Shown: positions 1 to 6,879 of the stretch, piece after piece | Numbering within the stretch: position 1 is the first letter of the stretch | How the letters are laid out: the number at the start of each line of letters is the position of its first letter | Origin: CAZTXD01 sp964617995 | Lineage (GTDB): Bacteria; Actinomycetota; Acidimicrobiia; Spongiisociales; ZC4RG35 | Assembly (NCBI GenBank): GCA_964617995.1 | Contig: CAZTXD010000080.1 | Span: forward strand, 1-16,157 | Direction: 5' to 3' | DNA length: 16,157 nt | The notes under the pieces: generated by a model | The model's database searches: none | The model's input: the letters and a program-made list of their open reading frames with translations, nothing else | Told to the model about the DNA's origin: nothing | Made by a program: the position numbers and the translations under genes

Positions 1-2
1 CT

Positions 3-164
3 GAGCTTCAGGAGCTGGAGGGCGAGCCTGAGCTTCAGGAGCTGGAGGGCGAGCCTGAGCTTCAGGAGCTGGAGGTGGAGCCTGAGCTTCAGGAGCTGGA
101 GGTGGAGCCTGAGCTTCAGGAGCTGGAGGGCGAGCCTGAGCTTCAGGAGCTGGAGGGCGAGCCC
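3..164 (+). repeat. Six-copy 27-bp in-frame tandem repeat
   Basis: Six consecutive 27-nt units start at 3, 30, 57, 84, 111 and 138. Each encodes ELQELE(G/V)EP. They are almost identical at DNA level. Units 3 and 4 have GTG (Val) where units 1, 2, 5 and 6 have GGC (Gly), and the last unit ends CCC instead of CCT. The array runs off the left edge, so the copy number is unknown. Near-identity including third codon positions points to recent slippage or unequal exchange. An assembly collapse or expansion at this spot is possible. Confidence 0.95.
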
Positions 165-1007
165 GAGCCTGAGGAACCAGAAGTCGAGCCCGAACCGGAA
201 CCGACCGAGGAGCCGCCGCCCGACCCGACCGACGAGCGGGAACCCGAGCCTGAGGTGGTGTCGGAGCCGCAGGTCGCTTCCGAGACCGACGCGAGCCAGC
301 CGGTGGTCGGCCGGCTGCCCCGCTTCGATGCCCTTCCCCGACCCAAGCTTCCCTCCCACCTTCGCCGCCAGACGGAAGATTCCCCCGTTCCAGTCGTCGA
401 TGATCCCCTCGCCCCCGACGAGGAGACGGCTCCACCCCCGGTCGAAGCACCCGCTGCCCGGTCCCTCCATCCACATGAGACACAGCAGGAAGCGCAACCG
501 GTGGGGGAACCGGCGTCCGACGATACGACCGCGCAGCCTCCACCTAAGGTTGAAGTCGAGACTTCCTCGGAGATGGAGGCCCCATCACCTGTCCGCTCCC
601 ACCACGAGCCATCCGAGCCCAGCCCGACACCGCCGCAACCGGTGTCGACGGAGGAGGGGCAAGCGGCTCCGGAGGTCGGAGAGGAGCCTCGCCGCCGTCG
701 TCGCCGGCGTGGGGACCCCGGACGCATCGAGGAGCGTTCCGGCGTCGACCAGCCCGAGGCGGAGGAGACGGCAGCCGCCTCGAGCAACGGGCACGACACC
801 CGTCGTCGCCAGGCGGCATCGCTGGGAGCGTTCGGAGACGGACATCACCCGGCCGAGACCAGTGGTCTGCGCGCCAGCATGCGATCACTGTTCTCCCGAT
901 CGAAGGGCGAGCACGAGCACAGCTTCGTGGAGAGCACCACCGCGGTGGGCATCACCCGTCGCGTGTGCCTCGAGTGCGGACACGTGTCCATCGGTGTGAA
1001 CGACTGA
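3..1007 (+). CDS. Pro/Glu-rich repeat protein with C-terminal CxxC tail (5' end outside window)
   Basis: Not recognised as a known family. The frame is open to the left edge, so the true start lies upstream; 334 codons plus a stop are visible. Visible order: six 9-residue repeats of the type ELQELEGEP (residues 1-54); a Pro/Glu/Asp-rich disordered stretch to about residue 215; a run of seven arginines after EEP (about residue 230); another low-complexity stretch; and an ordered tail of about 60 residues. The tail begins near SLGAFGDGHH and ends HEHSF...RRVCLECGHVSIGVND. The HEH and CLEC residues could form one Zn site. There is no signal peptide or membrane segment in the visible part. The strongly acidic body, Arg patch and small Cys/His tail resemble a scaffold or nucleic-acid-associated protein, but that is only a guess. 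manC follows 10 nt downstream, so they probably share a transcript. The antisense and alternative-frame ORFs over this region follow from its biased composition. Confidence 0.75.
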   Translation, partial: ELQELEGEPELQELEGEPELQELEVEPELQELEVEPELQELEGEPELQELEGEPEPEEPEVEPEPEPTEEPPPDPTDEREPEPEVVSEPQVASETDASQPVVGRLPRFDALPRPKLPSHLRRQTEDSPVPVVDDPLAPDEETAPPPVEAPAARSLHPHETQQEAQPVGEPASDDTTAQPPPKVEVETSSEMEAPSPVRSHHEPSEPSPTPPQPVSTEEGQAAPEVGEEPRRRRRRRGDPGRIEERSGVDQPEAEETAAASSNGHDTRRRQAASLGAFGDGHHPAETSGLRASMRSLFSRSKGEHEHSFVESTTAVGITRRVCLECGHVSIGVND

Positions 1008-1017
1008 TCGCCCGATC

Positions 1018-2079
1018 GTGGCTCGACCGGTACCCGTAACACCCGTCATTCTCTCCGGAGGGAGCGGGACGCGGTTGTGGCCGTTGTCGCTTCCCGTCCG
1101 CCCCAAGCAGTTCCACGCCCTGGCCGGTGACAGGACGATGATCCAGGACACGGCGACACGCTCGCAGGAGGTGGAGGGAGTGGTGGCCCCGGTGGTGGTG
1201 TGCAACCTCTCTCAGTCCCGAATGGTCATCGATCAACTCGTGGAGGTGGGCACCCCACCCGGAATGGTCATCTTGGAGCCGGAAGGTCGCAATACCGCTC
1301 CGGCGGCGGCGGCCGCCGCCCTCCGATTGAGCCCGGAAGCGGTCATGGCAGTGTTTCCCGCCGACCACGTCATTGCCGACACAGAGGCTTTCGGACGGGC
1401 CTTGACACTGGCCGTGGAGGCGGCGACCGATGGATCGTTGGTCACATTGGGTGTCGTTCCCACCCGTCCCGACACGGGGTACGGCTACATCGGCGCGGAG
1501 TCCGGTTCCGGAAAGGCGGGGCGGCCCATTCACACCTTCGTCGAGAAGCCCGATGCCGACGAGGCCCGGCGGCTCGTCTCCGAGGGCTACCTGTGGAACT
1601 CGGGCATGTTCGTTTTCACCGCCGCGGCCATCATTGACGAGTTGCGGCAATGGTCCCCCGATGTAGTGGACAACGTCGCCGAGGCCGTGGCGTCGGGTGC
1701 GGTGGAGAGCGGCGGAGCGACCGTGACGCTGGGGCCCGAGTTCGCCAACGCGCCCTCCATCTCCATCGATCACGCCGTCATGGAGAGGACCAGCCGGGGC
1801 CTGGTCGTACCCCTCGACGCGGGATGGACGGATGTGGGGTCGTGGCAGGCCCTGTGGGAGGCAGCATCCCCCGGCGAGACGGTGACCAGGGGACCTGTCT
1901 ATATCGACGACGTCAATCGCTCCTACGTCCGTGCCGAGAGCCGGCCGGTGGCGGTGGTGGGCCTGGACGACGTGGTAGTCGTAGAGACTCCAGAGGCCGT
2001 CCTGGTCATCGACCGGCGACGGGCCCAGGATGTGCGAACTGTGGCCGAGTGGTTCGCCGGGCTCGACCCGGAGTCCTAG
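1018..2079 (+). CDS. manC: Mannose-1-phosphate guanylyltransferase (GDP-mannose pyrophosphorylase)
   Basis: Catalyses GTP + mannose-1-phosphate to GDP-mannose + PPi in the cytoplasm. GDP-mannose feeds mannosylated glycans and lipids. The 353-residue protein has the nucleotidyltransferase signature ILSGGSGTRLWPL at 11-23 followed by RPKQF (28-32). It also has EPEGRNTAPA (87-96), FPADHVI (113-119), GYGYIG (154-159), FVEKPD (174-179), NSGMF (194-198) and GWTDVGSW (269-276), all in family order. The length fits the monofunctional form; the C-terminal cupin-type mannose-6-phosphate isomerase domain of bifunctional ManC/AlgA enzymes is absent. The GTG start lies 10 nt after the stop of the repeat-protein gene and just before the conserved N-terminus, so cotranscription is likely. 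Other sugar-1-phosphate nucleotidyltransferases are less likely given the combination of RPKQF, FVEKPD and GWTDVGSW. Confidence 0.93.
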   Translation: MARPVPVTPVILSGGSGTRLWPLSLPVRPKQFHALAGDRTMIQDTATRSQEVEGVVAPVVVCNLSQSRMVIDQLVEVGTPPGMVILEPEGRNTAPAAAAAALRLSPEAVMAVFPADHVIADTEAFGRALTLAVEAATDGSLVTLGVVPTRPDTGYGYIGAESGSGKAGRPIHTFVEKPDADEARRLVSEGYLWNSGMFVFTAAAIIDELRQWSPDVVDNVAEAVASGAVESGGATVTLGPEFANAPSISIDHAVMERTSRGLVVPLDAGWTDVGSWQALWEAASPGETVTRGPVYIDDVNRSYVRAESRPVAVVGLDDVVVVETPEAVLVIDRRRAQDVRTVAEWFAGLDPES

Positions 2080-2165
2080 CGTCATCCACCGGCGTGTTCG
2101 ACCGGGTCCGTCCCTCCGTTCGTCGACTGGTTCCGCCCGCGACCGGCCCCATCGGTCAGCCGACT

Positions 2166-2171
2166 TAGCAT
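2166..2171 (+). promoter_or_regulatory. Candidate -10 hexamer for the cytochrome/men operon
   Basis: TAGCAT (4 of 6 matches to TATAAT) ends 6 nt before the ATG at 2178. That spacing would place the transcript 5' end on the start codon and give a leaderless mRNA, a common mode in Actinobacteria. No good Shine-Dalgarno is placed for this ATG, because the GAGAAG next to it is too close. No convincing -35 was found. A weak hairpin, GACCG (2141-2145) with CGGTC (2153-2157), lies just upstream. Confidence 0.35.
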
Positions 2172-2177
2172 GAGAAG

Positions 2178-2489
2178 ATGAGCACACCGCGCTGGGCTCT
2201 GTTGGTGTTGGCACTGTCCCTGGTGGCGGGCTGTGTCGATCGACCGGAGAGCGATGCCAGCGGAGCCGACATCTACATGGACGTGTGCGCGACGTGCCAT
2301 GCCTCGGACCTGAGCGGGTCTGTGGGCCCTGCCCTCGGGCCGGGCACCAATGCCGCCCTCCAGCCGGACGACTATCTGATGGGCGCCATCCGGGACGGGA
2401 TCGGAAGGATGCCCTCCTTCTCCCAGACGCTGACGCCCGAGCAGATCGAGAGAGTCGTGGCCTACCTACGCCAGGTGCAGGGTTCGTGA
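2178..2489 (+). CDS. Lipoprotein cytochrome c (single haem, class I)
   Basis: A 103-residue electron carrier. The N-terminus is a lipoprotein signal: a basic residue, a hydrophobic stretch 7-17 and lipobox LVAGC with the acylated Cys at 19. This predicts attachment to the outer face of the cytoplasmic membrane. The haem c site CATCH is at 37-41 (Cys37, Cys40, axial His41). Met78 in GRMPSF is the probable sixth ligand. The C-terminal helix LTPEQIERVVAYLRQV is typical of cytochrome c6/cbb3-type domains. The earlier ATG at 2170 is followed at once by a stop, so 2178 is the start. The stop overlaps the menC start (GTGA), coupling this gene to menaquinone synthesis. Its redox partner cannot be read from the sequence; a membrane quinol or terminal oxidase complex is plausible. 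Confidence 0.9.
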   Translation: MSTPRWALLVLALSLVAGCVDRPESDASGADIYMDVCATCHASDLSGSVGPALGPGTNAALQPDDYLMGAIRDGIGRMPSFSQTLTPEQIERVVAYLRQVQGS

Positions 2490-3457
2490 CCACCGAAGCC
2501 CTGTCCTCCCTGGACGTTCTCGACCTCTACCCGGTGAGGATCCCGCTGCGTTATCGGTTCCGCCGTGTGGATCATCGAGAGGCAGTGCTCATTCGCGGGC
2601 CTGCCGGCTGGGGTGAGTTCTCCCCCTTCCCGGAGTATCCGCCTTCGGTGGCATCGCGTTGGCTGGCTTCCGCGCTGGAGTCCGCCTGTGCCGAACTGCC
2701 GGCGCCGGTCCGGGCCCTCGTCCCGGTGAACGTCACGATCCCGGCCGTAACTCCCGACCTGGCCTCGAAACTGACCCGTGAGTCGGGCTGTCGCACTGCC
2801 AAGGTGAAGGTGGCCGAGCCCGGGCAAGGGGAGGAGGCCGATCTGGCACGGGTGAGGGCCGTGCGCGAGGCACTGGGCGAAGGAGGACGAATACGTGTCG
2901 ACGCCAATGGAGCGTGGGATGTCGCCACCGCTGTCACCCGTATCGGCCGGTTGGCCCGGTTCGACCTGGAGTACGTAGAGCAGCCCGTTCGGGACATCGA
3001 CGACATGAGGCGGGTGAGATCGGAGGTGGACGTGCCGATCGCAGCCGATGAGTCGGTGCGGACCATGCCCGATCCGCTGGCCGTTGCCGAAGCCGGGGCA
3101 GCCGACCTCGTGATAATGAAGGTGCAGCCCCTGGGGGGAGTGCGGCGAACTCTGGATCTGGCGCTCCGTGCCCGGCTCCCGGTGGTGCTCTCCTCGGCCC
3201 TGGAGACATCGGTGGGGATGGCCGCGGGGGTGGCGGCCGCCGCGGCGATTCCCGAGCTACGTCATGCTTGCGGGCTGGGCACCCTCCTGCTCCTAGCGGG
3301 GGACGTGACGGCCGATTCCCTCGTCCCCGTAGACGGTCACATCGAAGTCCGGCGGCCGGAGCCGGACCCGGTTCTCCTCGACCGTTTCAGGCCCGCCCGG
3401 ACGAGGGCAGCCGAGATGTTGCGGAAGGTGCGAGCGGCGGCGGAGATGTTGACATGA
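2486..3457 (+). CDS. menC: o-Succinylbenzoate synthase
   Basis: Dehydrates 2-succinyl-6-hydroxy-2,4-cyclohexadiene-1-carboxylate (SHCHC) to o-succinylbenzoate in menaquinone synthesis. It belongs to the enolase superfamily (muconate-lactonizing-enzyme-like barrel). The 323-residue protein shows the catalytic set in order: TAKVKV with the KxK lysines 106 and 108; metal ligands Asp139 (RVDANGAW), Glu165 (VEQP) and Asp188 (ADES); the opposite lysine Lys212 (MKVQPLGG); and SSALETSVG near 236-244. The GTG at 2486 overlaps the cytochrome stop by 4 nt. The frame stays open further upstream, but that part lies inside the cytochrome gene and is not homologous to MenC. The end overlaps the menD start (ATGA). 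The gene partner supports OSB synthase over dipeptide epimerase, a related activity in the same superfamily. Confidence 0.92.
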   Translation: MTTEALSSLDVLDLYPVRIPLRYRFRRVDHREAVLIRGPAGWGEFSPFPEYPPSVASRWLASALESACAELPAPVRALVPVNVTIPAVTPDLASKLTRESGCRTAKVKVAEPGQGEEADLARVRAVREALGEGGRIRVDANGAWDVATAVTRIGRLARFDLEYVEQPVRDIDDMRRVRSEVDVPIAADESVRTMPDPLAVAEAGAADLVIMKVQPLGGVRRTLDLALRARLPVVLSSALETSVGMAAGVAAAAAIPELRHACGLGTLLLLAGDVTADSLVPVDGHIEVRRPEPDPVLLDRFRPARTRAAEMLRKVRAAAEMLT

Positions 3458-5166
3458 CCTACCCCAACGGATCCACGGCTCTCGCCTCGGTGGTAGTGGA
3501 CGAGTTGTGCAGGGGTGGCGTGGGGCTGGCGGCGGCAGGACCCGGGTCGCGGTCGACGGCCGTGGTGCTGGCCATGGATGCGCGGCCCGATCTGGAAGTC
3601 GTCATGTGCGTGGATGAGCGTTCGGCCGCCTTCCACGCTCTCGGGTGGTCGAAGGCCACGGGAAGGCCGACGGCGGTGCTGACCACCTCCGGGACGGCCG
3701 TGGCCAACCTGCTGCCGGCGGTGGTGGAGGCCGATCTCTCAGGCTCACAGCTGTTGGTGGTCTCGGCCGATCGGCCGCCGGAATCACGCGGCGTGGGTGC
3801 CAATCAGTCCATTGCTCAGTCCCGCATGTTCGTCGAGTACGTCCGGGCCACGATGGAGTTGGGCCCGGCCGAACCCCATCCGAGCGCCCCGCGCTGGTGG
3901 CGGTCGACCGTGTCGCAGGCGCTCGCTTTCATGGCCGGATTCGCGGGGCGTCCGGGACCTGTCCACCTCAACCTCTCCTTTCGTGAGCCGACCGTGCCCG
4001 TCGTCGACGATGGGAGGACCCGGAGCGAACCGTATCCGTACGATCAGGCCGGTCGGGCCGACGGGCGTCCATGGACCGAATCGGCCTGGGCACCGGTTCC
4101 CCCCGAGCAGGTGATGGAGAGGCTGGTGTCGGCCGTGGAGCGGGCCAGGCGGGGATTGATCCTGGCAGGAGGCGGTACCGATGGGTCGATGGGTGTCCCC
4201 CGGCTGGGGCGGCATCTGGGATGGCCGGTGCTGGCCACAGCCGAGTCGGGTCTTCGAGGAACCAATGGGATCCTCTCCACCGGGCATCATCTGGTGGGCC
4301 GGCACGCTCCCGACTTGATCGTTCGCTTCGGGACTCCCGGACCGTCGCGTCGGATGGTGGACCTGGTGTCGAGCCCGATACCGCAGGTCGTCGTGGGCGA
4401 CATGTGGTCCGACCCCGGTCGCATGGCGGACCTGTTGGTCGGTGGAGACGCCGAGCACATCAGCCGGGCCCTCGTCGAACGGGTGGAGGCACGCCCGGAA
4501 GAGAGTTGGGGGAGCTGGTGGCGTCTGACGGACCAGGCGGTGACCCTCGCTCTCGGGCCGGAGCTGTCGTCGGGGCTCTCCGAGCCATCAGTGGCGGCGG
4601 CAACGGCGAGGCTGGGAGCCGATGTGATGGTGGTGGCGTCGTCGATGCCGATCCGCGACGTGGAGATGTACGCATTCGATACGCCTCCGATCGTCGCCAA
4701 CCGGGGTGCCTCGGGTATCGACGGTTTCGTCTCCACCGCGCTCGGTGCCTCCCACCCCCATCGGCGGTCGCTGGCACTGACCGGCGACCTATCTCTGCTG
4801 CACGACTCCAATGGCTTCATCGCCAATCCCCTCCCGGCATGCGTATTCGTGGTGGTCGACAACGGAGGGGGAGGGATCTTCTCGTTCCTCCCTCAGGCCG
4901 ATCACGCCGACCAGGAGTTCGAGAGGCTCTTCGCCACTCCCCACGGCCGTGACCTCGGGAAGCTGGCCGACCTCCATGGAGCCGACTGCCGGCCGTTGGA
5001 GGATGTTGGTGGCCTCCCCGGGGCGGTGGAGGAGGCATGGGAGAAGGGGGGAGTGTCCATCCTCGTCGCCAGCACCGATCGGGCCGGCAATGTAGCCGAG
5101 CACGTCAGGTTGGCCAGCGTGGCGGCTGACGCCGTGGCGGCGGTCACCCCGCTCGAACAGCGGTGA
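3454..5166 (+). CDS. menD: 2-Succinyl-5-enolpyruvyl-6-hydroxy-3-cyclohexene-1-carboxylate synthase (SEPHCHC synthase)
   Basis: A thiamine-diphosphate enzyme that adds the succinyl semialdehyde unit from 2-oxoglutarate to isochorismate, the first committed menaquinone step. The 570-residue protein has the usual three-domain length. Visible key residues: GSRS (31-34); the TPP-activating Glu55 in VDERSAAFHALG; SADRPPE (104-110); GANQSI with Asn117 and Gln118; the TPP/Mg motif GDLSLLHDSNG (444-454); and VDNGGGGIFSFLP (468-480). Ser32, Arg33, Glu55, Asn117 and Gln118 fall at the same numbers as in the well-studied E. coli enzyme. The ATG at 3454 overlaps the menC stop as ATGA. The longer upstream frame would run into menC and lacks family sequence. 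The gene ends 15 nt before the convergent menF stop, with a hairpin in between. Confidence 0.96.
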   Translation: MTYPNGSTALASVVVDELCRGGVGLAAAGPGSRSTAVVLAMDARPDLEVVMCVDERSAAFHALGWSKATGRPTAVLTTSGTAVANLLPAVVEADLSGSQLLVVSADRPPESRGVGANQSIAQSRMFVEYVRATMELGPAEPHPSAPRWWRSTVSQALAFMAGFAGRPGPVHLNLSFREPTVPVVDDGRTRSEPYPYDQAGRADGRPWTESAWAPVPPEQVMERLVSAVERARRGLILAGGGTDGSMGVPRLGRHLGWPVLATAESGLRGTNGILSTGHHLVGRHAPDLIVRFGTPGPSRRMVDLVSSPIPQVVVGDMWSDPGRMADLLVGGDAEHISRALVERVEARPEESWGSWWRLTDQAVTLALGPELSSGLSEPSVAAATARLGADVMVVASSMPIRDVEMYAFDTPPIVANRGASGIDGFVSTALGASHPHRRSLALTGDLSLLHDSNGFIANPLPACVFVVVDNGGGGIFSFLPQADHADQEFERLFATPHGRDLGKLADLHGADCRPLEDVGGLPGAVEEAWEKGGVSILVASTDRAGNVAEHVRLASVAADAVAAVTPLEQR

Positions 5167-5179
5167 CTGGCGACCGCTG
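5158..5179. terminator. Hairpin between convergent menD and menF (possible bidirectional terminator)
   Basis: CAGCGGT (5158-5164) and ACCGCTG (5173-5179) form a perfect 7-bp GC-rich stem with an 8-nt loop. The stem includes the last menD codons and part of its stop, and sits in the 15-nt gap before the menF stop. The symmetry would serve both strands. There is no T-tract, so intrinsic termination is uncertain. Confidence 0.45.
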
Positions 5180-5181
5180 GA

Positions 5182-6378
5182 TCAGTCTGCGGCCATGGCC
5201 CCCATCATCGCCGCCAGCTTGATCCGGGTCTCTTCCAGCTCGGATTCAGGCAGGGAACCGGCCACGATTCCGGCGCCGGCGAACAGACGAGCCCTTGCTC
5301 CCGATAGCTCGGCGCAACGGAGTGCGATGGCGAAGTCGCCATCACCGTTCATGTCCATCCAGCCGACGGGTCCGGCATAGCGGCTCCGGTCCATTCCTTC
5401 CAGGCGGGCGATGACGTCCAGTGCTGCCGGGGTGGGCGTTCCGCCCACGGCCGCCGTGGGGTGCAAGGCCGAGGCCAACTGGACGACGTCCAGAGGCTGG
5501 GGCAGGACCGCGGACACGTCCGTGGCGAGATGCTGAACGTTGTCGAGCCGAAGGAGGCGGGGACCGTCGACCGCCTCTGGTATCACATCGAGTGCCGAGA
5601 GCGACCCGGTCACCGAGCTCACTGCCAGCTCGTGCTCCCACAAGTCCTTCTTCGATTCGAGTAGCTCCTCACCGGCCGCCCGGTCGGAAGCCGGGTCCTC
5701 GAAGCGGCTCGTCGAGCCGGCCAGTACCACCGACTCGAACCTGTCGTTCCACCGCCGGGCGAGCAGCTCGGGACTCGCCCCAACCAGGCCGGCGATCGAG
5801 TAGATGTGGCACCCGGGGAATCGGTCCAGGAGATGTGAGAGGAGCCGGGGAAGGTGGAAGGGCTGGCGCGACCAAACGGCATAGTCCCGTGCCAGCACGA
5901 CCTTGTCCAGCGAACCACCCTCGATGAGGTCGATGGCCTCAGCCACGTTGTGTAACCACTGAACGTCTGGCAGCGAGGAACCCGCGTAACGCGCCCGGTC
6001 CGCCGGTGGGGCCGGGACCCTGCGTTCGGGGAGAGGCCGGCCATCGACCGACGTGACCCACCAGGTGCCCTCCCGGCAGCCGACCATCACTTCGGGTATC
6101 ACGGCCACGGATCCGGGAGAGCCCTCGGCGAATGTAGAAGAGGCCATGACCACCGGCCCGGTGCCGGGCAGCCCCACGTGATTCTCGATGGTGCCGGCTT
6201 CCACCAGCTCCCTGAACCTGTCTCCGATGACCGCCAGTCTGCTCGCGGCGGTCCCCGGCTGGATTCGGGTCGCCTCGCCCCACCCCCACAGCGACATGCC
6301 GGGCGACATCCACACCGAGTCCGGGTTCATGGCAAGAGGATCGTCCAGGGGGGCGACCGGTCGCGTGACGAATCTCAC
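5182..6378 (-). CDS. menF: Isochorismate synthase (menaquinone branch)
   Basis: Isomerises chorismate to isochorismate, the substrate of MenD. It belongs to the chorismate-binding (anthranilate synthase component I-like) family. The 398-residue protein has the conserved C-terminal domain in order: SLDKVVLARD with the base Lys159; GASPELLAR with Glu204; KDLWEHELAV (244-253); HLATD (283-287); LHPTAAVGGTP (305-315); RYAGPVGW (333-340); FAGAGIV (366-372); and ELEETRIKL (380-388). Lys159 marks it as an isochorismate or salicylate synthase rather than anthranilate synthase. EntC/DhbC of siderophore pathways are similar in sequence, but convergence with menC-menD argues for menaquinone. The ATG at 6378 overlaps the stop of the upstream MerR-like gene (ATGA), so the two are translationally coupled. 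Confidence 0.92.
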   Translation of the reverse strand: MRFVTRPVAPLDDPLAMNPDSVWMSPGMSLWGWGEATRIQPGTAASRLAVIGDRFRELVEAGTIENHVGLPGTGPVVMASSTFAEGSPGSVAVIPEVMVGCREGTWWVTSVDGRPLPERRVPAPPADRARYAGSSLPDVQWLHNVAEAIDLIEGGSLDKVVLARDYAVWSRQPFHLPRLLSHLLDRFPGCHIYSIAGLVGASPELLARRWNDRFESVVLAGSTSRFEDPASDRAAGEELLESKKDLWEHELAVSSVTGSLSALDVIPEAVDGPRLLRLDNVQHLATDVSAVLPQPLDVVQLASALHPTAAVGGTPTPAALDVIARLEGMDRSRYAGPVGWMDMNGDGDFAIALRCAELSGARARLFAGAGIVAGSLPESELEETRIKLAAMMGAMAAD

Positions 6379-6878
6379 TCCCGGTCCTCCGATGCCGCGT
6401 GGTCCGGATGGAGGCGGCTGCGGGCGGCTTCGACGAGCAACCGCTGGAAGTGATGGGCCACCAGCCGGCCCGCCGCCGGCAGCATCGACTCGAATGCCGT
6501 CACCAGACGCCCGGCGGCCTCCTCGTCGGAGTCTGCAGCCCCTTCGACAGGGTCGCTGACGAAACGACCGAACGCGTCTACGGCGGTTGCAGCCACGGGA
6601 CGCATGGCCTCGTCTGCTAGGCGCGCGACCTCGAGTAGCTCACCCAGGGGAAGGCCGGCGGACACCAGATCCAGTCCCGCCCGTACGGCTTCGGCGTCGT
6701 CGAGGTGGTAGAGCGGTTCCGGGGCGGTCCGGCGGGGCAGCAGGAGGCCTTCCCGGGCGAGAGCCTCGAGGAGCGGCAACGACAGGTTGGCTCGATCAGC
6801 CAGGATGGGGAGCGGGAGGAGGCTGGCCTCATCGTCTGGGAGGAGGGCCCGGCTCAGGGCGAGATCTCTTGGATCCAT
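6375..6878 (-). CDS. MerR-like helix-turn-helix protein, possible regulator
   Basis: A 167-residue protein not recognised as a named family. Residues 21-60 match the pattern of a MerR-type winged helix: LPILADRANLSLPLLEALAREGLLLP is the HTH and first turn, and PRRTAPEPLYHLDD stands where MerR proteins have the GYRxY wing. Residues 61-95 (AEAVRAGLDLVSAGLPLGELLEVARLADEAM) resemble the following helical region. The C-terminal half is helical, with an acidic linker near 112-121 and no metal-binding Cys pattern. The ATG is 1 nt after the murI stop and the gene's own stop overlaps the menF start, so it sits inside a murI-(this)-menF operon. A transcriptional role is inferred from the fold only; it could instead be a structural adaptor with a HTH-like domain. 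Promoter-like TACGCT on the minus strand (6893-6888) lies just upstream of the start. Confidence 0.65.
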   Translation of the reverse strand: MDPRDLALSRALLPDDEASLLPLPILADRANLSLPLLEALAREGLLLPRRTAPEPLYHLDDAEAVRAGLDLVSAGLPLGELLEVARLADEAMRPVAATAVDAFGRFVSDPVEGAADSDEEAAGRLVTAFESMLPAAGRLVAHHFQRLLVEAARSRLHPDHAASEDRE

Positions 6879-6879
6879 G

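Noticed and set aside
3..164. CRISPR-like array of 27-bp repeats
   Set aside because: The repeats are directly adjacent with no unique spacers, are in frame, and encode a protein motif.
143..799. 218-codon minus-strand ORF of Ser/Gly repeats
   Set aside because: It is the reverse complement of the Pro/Glu-rich coding region and its composition follows directly from it.
952..2493. 513-codon ORF on the minus strand across manC and the cytochrome gene
   Set aside because: It is antisense to two clear genes, with low-complexity Arg/Gly/His-rich translation and no recognisable domain; a GC-rich codon-bias shadow.
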